Of a DNA stretch of 64,000 nt, positions 58,701 through 64,000 are shown in pieces. This DNA is from Branchiostoma belcheri. Its lineage: Eukaryota > Chordata > Leptocardii > Amphioxiformes > Branchiostomatidae. Positions within the stretch are counted from its first letter, which is position 1; every line of letters starts with the position of its first letter. The stretch covers positions 220,896 through 284,895 of the forward strand of contig NW_017803813.1 in NCBI RefSeq assembly GCF_001625305.1, written 5' to 3'. Below the pieces are notes generated by a model that saw only the letters and a list, made by a program, of their open reading frames with translations, did not search any database and was not told where the DNA came from. Position numbers and translations under genes: made by a program.

Positions 58701-61646
58701 AGGGCAAGCTGAACGTGGAGAAGGCAAACCGCACCCTTGAGGAGCAGATCGCCGAGTCCAACGTCAAGATCGAGGAGTCCGGCAGGCAGATCCAGGAACT
58801 GACATCTCTGAAGTCCCGCTTCGAGACCGAGAACTCCGAGATTGGCCGCCAGCTCGAGGAGTCCGAGAGCCAGTGCAGCCAGCTGGCCCGCGCCAAGGGC
58901 ATGCTGAACCAGCAGCTCGAGGAGCTGAAGCGCCAGCTTGAGGAGGAGACCAAGGCCAAGAACCACCTGGCTCACCAGCTGCGTGCTGCCCAGCACGACT
59001 CCGACACCCTAAAGGTACAGCTGGAAGAGGAGCAGGAAGGCAAGGCTGAGATCCAGCGTGCCCTGTCCAAGGCCAACACAGAGGTCACTGCCTGGCGTGC
59101 CAAGTACGAGTCCGACGCCATCCAGCGCGCTGAGGAGCTGGAGGATGCCAAGAAGAAGCTGGCTGCTCGCCTGCAGGATGCTGAGGAACAGGTGGAGGCC
59201 GCCAACGCCAAGTGCAGCTCTCTGGAGAAGGCCAAGAACAGGCTGGCTGGTGAGGTTGAGGACCTTATGATCGACGTTGAGCGGGCCAATGCCGCGGCAG
59301 CTCAGCTGGAGAAGAAGCAGCGTCTGGTTGACAAGCAGATCGCCGAGTGGAAGACCAAGTGCGAGGAGATTGGTGCTGAGCTGGAGACCTCTACCAAGGA
59401 GGCCCGTGCTTATGCCAACGAGCTGTACAAGCTGAAGGGACAATACGAGGAGACCATGGACGCCCTGGAAAGCCTCAAGAAGGAGAACAAGAGTCTGCAC
59501 GGTAAATATTTTCTCAACTTTATCTTTGAAGATTCAAGTTTTAAACTTTGTTATCGACACTTGTGCTATCTGATGCTACTCACATTTTTTCGCAGTGGTA
59601 TTCAAACATATTTTTTCGGTTATCTTTTGCAGACGAAATCCACGACTTGACCGATCAGCTTGGCGAGGGTGGCAAGAGTGTCCACGAACTCGAGAAGGCC
59701 AAGAAGCGCCTGGAGGTTGAGAAGGAGGAACTGCAGACCGCTCTCGAGGAGGCTGAGGGTGCACTGGAAGTGGAGGAGGGCAAGGTCCTGCGTGTCCAGC
59801 TCGAGTTGTCTCAGCTCAAGGCTGACATCGACCGCAGGCTGGCCGAGAAGGACGAGGAGTTCGAGAACACACGGTAAGTTGCCTCTTAAAGCCATGATAC
59901 GTTTACGAGGAATGGTGACCAGCATCGATTGCAGAACGTACCTATAAGGTTCAAGAGGATATTACGGTAACACGGTTATAATGACTTTTCCCTTGCTGTT
60001 ACAGCAAGAACCACCAGAGGGCGTTGGATGCCCTGCAGACCACCCTGGACGTTGAGGCCAAGGGCAGGAACGAGGCTGTCAGGGCCAAGAAGAAGCTGGA
60101 GGCCGATGTCAATGAGGTCGAAGCCGCTTTGGAAAACGCCTCCAAGGCCAACAACGAGGCCAGGAAGACCATCAACAAGCTCCAGAACCAGATTCAGGAA
60201 GTCCAGGCCACAATCGACGACGAACAGAGGGCACGTGAGGAGGCTCGCGAGCATCTCGCCATGTCCGAGCGCCGCTCCAACATGCTGACCGCTGAGCTTG
60301 AAGAGCTCCGCAACGCCCTGGACCAGGCCGAGAGGGCACGCAAGATGACCGAGGCCGAGCTTGTGGAGTCTTCCGACCGCGTCGGCGAGCTGTCTGCACA
60401 AAACACATCTCTGGCTGGCCACAAGAGGAAGCTGGAGGGTGAGATCCAGACCCTGCAGGCTGAGCTGGACGAGGTTATGTCTGAGCACAGGCAGACCGAG
60501 GAGAAGGCAAAGAAGGCCCTTTCTGACGTAAGTAAATTTTCGCAACGAAAACTGATATTCTTTCGGTTCATTCATGGTTTGCCAACTTTCGCACTCTCGT
60601 ACGTTGTTCTAAACCGCGTTTTACATTTGTTTTCTTTACTTGAATAGGCCTCCCGCATCGCTGAGGACCTGCGCCAGGAGCAGGAACACACCGCTCACAT
60701 CGAGAAGAGCAAGAAGAACCTCGAAGCTGCCATCAAGGACCTGCAGAGGAGACTGGACGAGGCTGAGGCTATCGCCATGAAGGGTGGCAAGCGCGCACTG
60801 CAGAAGCTGGAGGCCAAGGTGAGGTTATGATTTTAGACCCAGGTATATGCTACTCTTGTGGTTTGTCATTTCTTCGTATAAAGAAGAAATCATTATTCAA
60901 CTGCATTATGTTTCACTGATTGAGAGAACACAAGAACTTTTTTTTTCTGTAACACAGGTTCGTGACCTGGAGTCTGAACTCGACACCGAGCAGAGGCGCC
61001 ACCAGGAGACGCTGAAGAACCTGAGGAAGAACGAGCGCCGTCTCAAGGAGCTGAGCTTCCAGGCCGACGAGGACCGCAAGAAGGAGGAGCGCATGCAGGA
61101 GATGGTTGAGAAGCTGCAACTCAAGATCAAGACCTACAAGAGACAAGTGGAGGACGCTGTATGTATCCTTTATCACTATTTTCGCAACGCGCAATTTCCA
61201 CTTTTCTCAGCAAAGCCAAGAATCGATGTGTCCATTTTTAGCAGTATCGAAGGAGAAGCAGACAATGAAATATTCTTTTTATCTATTTCCGATGCAATAT
61301 AATAGTTCATTGATCAACATCATATGTATTGATTTACAGGAGGAGCAGGCCAACGTCAACCTCGCCAAATGGCGCAAGACCCAGCACGATCTGGAGGATG
61401 CACAGGAGAGGGCCGAGATGGCCGAGTCCGCCCTGGGCAAGATGCGCGCCCAGCACCGCTCCTCTTCCGTAAGCGTATTGACATCAAATTTGCAATTTCC
61501 TTTGACAAATATTTTACTTTGACTTTGGCTATGGACTATATAACTATGGATTATACCATCACAGATGAGCTTTCATTCAAATATTTGACTTTTCACTCCT
61601 GCTGACATCTTCTCTTCGTGTTTGTCTGTTTCAGGGCAAGAAGTAA
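49792..61646 (+). CDS. MHC: MHC-4: striated-muscle myosin II heavy chain
   Basis: Complete, 1,935 aa. Exons: 49792-49992, 50939-51082, 51964-52120, 52255-52282, 52553-52751, 52874-52937, 53070-53171, 53330-53572, 53749-54017, 54210-54380, 54551-54866, 55099-55178, 55398-55588, 55840-56109, 56710-56965, 57076-57222, 57372-57557, 57703-57789, 57925-58070, 58228-59501, 59633-59873, 60005-60527, 60648-60818, 60958-61158, 61340-61468, 61635-61646. By residue: P-loop 178-185, loop 1 around 202-212, switch I 237-243, switch II 461-468, relay 470-526, loop 2 632-658 ([17 protein letters not shown]), SH2 C701, SH1 C711, converter 722-780, IQ region about 785-812, invariant rod-start proline P842, rod to the end. 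It keeps the intron separating the 523- and 171-nt exons. The C-terminal tailpiece is SSSGKK, unlike the others. A single light-chain-bound head would pair through the rod and pack into thick filaments. Confidence 0.96.
49993..50938 (+). other. MHC-4 intron 2
   Basis: 946 bp. It contains the antisense relic at 50401-50622 related to MHC-3 intron 2. The rest is AT-rich and featureless. Confidence 0.55.
50401..50622 (-). other. Antisense relic in MHC-4 intron 2
   Basis: The reverse-strand frame has an ATG and two hydrophobic stretches ([11 protein letters not shown] and [11 protein letters not shown]), about 73 codons. It aligns with the MHC-3 intron 2 relic around the shared LGL-VIR-SAE motif. 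No splice context or upstream exon supports an active gene. Confidence 0.3.
51083..51963 (+). other. MHC-4 intron 3
   Basis: 881 bp. It holds the conserved block 51402-51503. Otherwise no recognisable repeat or exon. Confidence 0.55.
51402..51503 (+). promoter_or_regulatory. Conserved intron 3 block, MHC-4
   Basis: Counterpart of 35140-35247. Core identity is about 71 of 76 nt with no indel, far above the surrounding intron. Likely under constraint or recently converted. Confidence 0.5.
56190..56700 (+). repeat. Minisatellite with higher-order structure in MHC-4 intron 15
   Basis: About 15 copies of a 30-37-bp unit with core ACCGTGGCCCTAGACACCAC then TACACTTATG. A larger block of about 128 bp (four variant units, including AGTATTACAGACACCATTAC and GCAATGTTTACCGTG) is itself repeated: 56378-56505 and 56506-56633. 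The same unit sits in intron 15 of MHC-2. Confidence 0.9.
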
Positions 61647-61724
61647 AGCGTTTACCGACTCCCCTGACTGTAGAACGTAGCACACATAGTCGACTTCAGA
61701 AGCCCAGTTTGGTTCATCGGCGGT

Positions 61725-61834
61725 CTCGGTGTCTCCCTTACCGGCGGCACTCCCGTTTGGGAGCCCCAACGCACGCACTTCTATACTGACACTGCGACTG
61801 AGTGGGGGTGACGCGGAGTGAAGCGGCCACCGAG
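61725..61834 (+). promoter_or_regulatory. Proximal 3' UTR hairpin, MHC-4
   Basis: Outer stem CTCGGTG (61725-61731) with CACCGAG (61828-61834). Inner stem GCGGCACTCCC (61744-61754) with GGGGGTGACGC (61804-61814), one mismatch and one wobble. The loop has GCCCCAACGCACGCACT and ACTGACAC. The arms share little sequence with MHC-1, -2 or -3 yet still pair. Confidence 0.75.
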
Positions 61835-62211
61835 TTATCCGATGTAAAACTACTACCTGAATAGCTATGGTTAGATATACAGCAGCATTAAATAAGTCAG
61901 TTTGCCGCCATATAAAAACAACTCACTGTGAGCGGCGTTGTAGACGCACTAGATGCAATTCAGTCTCTACTAAGTGTGGCTAACACTTCTTGCCATATGC
62001 CTTCAATGTCTGTCTCTGTTACGTTCGTCTTTCTGTTATGTTCCACGTCTTCAGCTCGTTAAATTTAAGCAATTAAACTTAGTTAAAACGAAAAGTTGTC
62101 GCAATTTAAGAAACGTACATGGAACTTAGGACTGATGCAGATAAGAACTTGTTTCAGCCCAAACTTCGACGCAATCAACCTTCTGGAAAAGGATAAAACG
62201 AGAGTATATAT

Positions 62212-62330
62212 TGTATATGTATCTCTTCCGGGACCACTAAGTAGTCTTAGAGATGCGTTTGGAAAAAAATGTATGGTTTTGTGACGTGTATGGTTGCTTC
62301 GTTGCCATTGATACTGATTAAACTTCTTTG
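62212..62330 (+). terminator. Terminal conserved 3' block and poly(A) signal, MHC-4
   Basis: Same block as MHC-2 and -3 (TCTCTTCCGGGACCACTAAG, TAGTCTTAGAGATGCG), with a longer A-run (GGAAAAAAATG) inside, ending ATTAAACTTCTTTGAAC. Confidence 0.8.
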
Positions 62331-62335
62331 AACAA

Positions 62336-64000
62336 AAATGTCATCCTTTTTGGTCATTTGCTGTCCATTTTGCAATTACCCGTAATATACTGAGTAAGTA
62401 GTAGAGTATCAAAATCCTTAATATTCTCTATCTAGTACCTATACCGTGACTAAGGAGGGCCCAAATTAGATGTTGACTGTCGAGATTAGTAATTTGCAAA
62501 TATAACCGACAGAAAAAGAAGTGCTAATCCATAGTAAAGGCCTTAGTTATCCTTAAAGCCGCTTTGGTCCGTAATTAGCTCGAAAACAGCTGCCCAACAG
62601 GCGCTTGTCTGATCTACGGTCTCGTTATGGGGCCAGAATTAACTACCATTGATGCTGCTGCTGCTATGTAATAAATGTAGGAAATTACCAACTAATGATA
62701 TCCAGTTGTGTGGCGTAGACGGCTTAGTGGTTATTAGGCTAGCGTACACTGTCCTGGCAGCACTGAAGCAGAAGTTCTCAGTTGAAGATGACAAGATTTT
62801 CCTCACTCCATACAGGTGACTACACTGGTTTGGGAGGCAAAAGTCGGTAGAAAAGTATGGACTCTGCCAAACAATACCATGGCTAGCAAGATCGTTAACC
62901 CAATGCCGCTAAGGCGAAACTACTTAGTGGGGGATGCCTGTCCTTTTTACCTGATATCTAACTTTTACCTGATACCTAGGTGATCCAGCACTCTCTCTGC
63001 TTGCCTTTTACTGGCGATGCTTGAGGTCCACACGGAAGCTTTCACAGATACTTCCAGCGTATTTAACGATAGCTGTGCTGATACCTAGATTACGGGCTTA
63101 CGCTAATTAAATTACGGGATTTAGAGATCAGTAAGACACCCCCGTTGAGGATAGACCACCAAGGAGTACACCCCTTATCGGCATGTGTGGTCAAGCGGGA
63201 TTTGTGGACAGACGCAGACCTGATCCAGCATGATAAAAAAAGGAAAAGGTACAAAAGCTTATATTTGTACAATGCTACGATCAAACCGGTAAAGAGACTC
63301 AAATTTAGATTAATATTTGGTAGAAATTATCTCAAAATAATAAAGATGATTATTGATTAATTTTACCTAACCATCTGCATGTTCCTAGCCGTCAGATACT
63401 GTAGCAAATTCATATCTATCTTGATAAGTATCCGCACTGCTAACTACAGATCTGTGTGAGCAGTAGGGGCATTGCCATTGGATAGCTTTAAAGAGTTAGA
63501 TGTTCAAGGGTTAGGTGTAACACGTCGTTCGGTGTAATGTATCCAGCTGTCGCCGCGCCGCGTGCCTGCGAAGCTGGTGTGTTACGCCGAACGGGAGTTA
63601 TACTGGCTATACAGAATACAGATACAGAAGACCGTCCCTGTCCTGCACAGTGCCGTTTCGCACCTCCACTCCATAAGGGTCAATTCGCCTCGCGTGCCGG
63701 AATGTGAAACGCGATCTCCGATCAGAAAATCCGGGTCATTAATCTTAAGACGATGACAAGAATCGCAAAACGGTTTAACCCCAAATCCTTTGCTCGGTAT
63801 AAGAGAATCTTCGAGTCCAATTTATTGATATCCACAAGCTTCATTAACACCAATAGTCTAACGATAAGTTCCCGGTTAATTGAAACCCCTTTCCTCTGTG
63901 TGCGCTGGTAAGATAAACATCACTATGCAAACAGTTTCATAATGAGCCGCCGCGCAGCTGTGGAGGCTAATCAGCTATATTTGCCCTCACAGATTCCTCA
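62336..64000. other. Region downstream of MHC-4
   Basis: 1.66 kb with no supported gene. Contains one LINE tail (63455-63635). No fifth myosin exon or MHC-type promoter is visible before the window ends. Confidence 0.6.
63455..63635 (+). mobile_element. 3'-terminal fragment of a CR1-like LINE (tentative)
   Basis: The left part reads ALPLDSFKELDV, resembling the end of a non-LTR reverse transcriptase ORF. Then come GGTTAGGTGTAACACGTCG, the GC-rich CGCCGCGCCGCGTGCC core and the ACAGAATACAGATACAG end. It is collinear with 5500-5700. Confidence 0.5.

Larger units (their letters stand above)
61647..62335 (+). other. MHC-4 3' UTR
   Basis: From the stop to after ATTAAA (62317-62322). It contains the proximal hairpin (61725-61834) and terminal block. 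Confidence 0.75.

Noticed and set aside
58251-58712. Forward-strand alternative-frame open frames rich in R, S and P within rod exons
   Set aside because: Frame shadows of the true coding frame, present identically in all paralogues.
58171-58996. Long reverse-strand open frames over the big rod exon (also 24003-24746, 41732-42562, 8999-9628)
   Set aside because: They mirror the coiled-coil coding strand, whose GAG/AAG/CTG-rich codons give few stops in antisense. They recur at the same place in every paralogue and have no independent signals.
63090-63756. Short open frames downstream of MHC-4
   Set aside because: Short, without recognisable motifs, partly overlapping the LINE tail.

Overview
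The window is a head-to-tail array of four striated-muscle (class II, sarcomeric) myosin heavy chain genes, all on the + strand. I call them MHC-1 to MHC-4. Each has about 26 exons with family-typical phase and order: SH3-like N-terminus, P-loop, switch I and II, relay, loop 2, SH1/SH2 cysteines, converter, IQ region, then a long heptad-repeat rod. The spliced products I reconstruct are 1,932 to 1,935 aa for MHC-2, -3 and -4, and 1,821 aa for MHC-1, whose first coding exons lie left of the window. A tandem family of intron-rich muscle myosins with deuterostome-like protein sequence, short introns, tRNA-derived SINEs, CR1-like LINE tails and two divergent haplotype-like copies at an assembly gap suggests an invertebrate deuterostome. 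A cephalochordate (amphioxus) is most likely, but this is inference and no species marker is present.

Layout. MHC-1: 231-12423 coding, 3' UTR to about 13,095. Intergenic 13.1-15.3 kb with a fold-back repeat. MHC-2: promoter about 15,338, ATG 15,892, stop 27,288, 3' end about 27,955. Intergenic 28.0-31.1 kb. MHC-3: promoter about 31,096, ATG 31,654, stop 45,175, 3' end about 45,865. MHC-3 contains a 20-N gap at 33,776 flanked by two near-identical 2.1-kb copies of exons 2-5, probably two haplotypes placed in series. Intergenic 45.9-49.1 kb, collinear with the MHC-3 upstream region. MHC-4: promoter about 49,148, ATG 49,792, stop 61,646, 3' end about 62,335. The last 1.7 kb is non-coding with one LINE tail.

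Each complete gene has the same promoter layout: CCAAT, a conserved block, TATAAAGGC, then TCCGACAG near the start site. A short non-coding exon 1 follows, then a second exon whose 101 nt of 5' UTR are identical in three genes. Each 3' UTR has a long hairpin soon after the stop, with a conserved loop but arms that differ between genes and still pair, and a conserved terminal block ending in ATTAAA. The genes are mosaics: MHC-3 and -4 are closest at the 5' end and upstream, whereas MHC-2 and -3 share an intron loss and exon sequence near the 3' end. This is what gene conversion would give. MHC-1 is the odd one, with a candidate mutually exclusive exon before the P-loop, two degenerate extra copies of the exon starting the rod, a longer loop 1, and a stop that is the first codon of its last exon.

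The products would form parallel dimers through the rod, bind essential and regulatory light chains at the neck, and assemble into thick filaments. The paralogues differ mainly in loop 1, loop 2 and the C-terminal tailpiece. I saw no virus-derived, LTR, CRISPR or true tRNA features.
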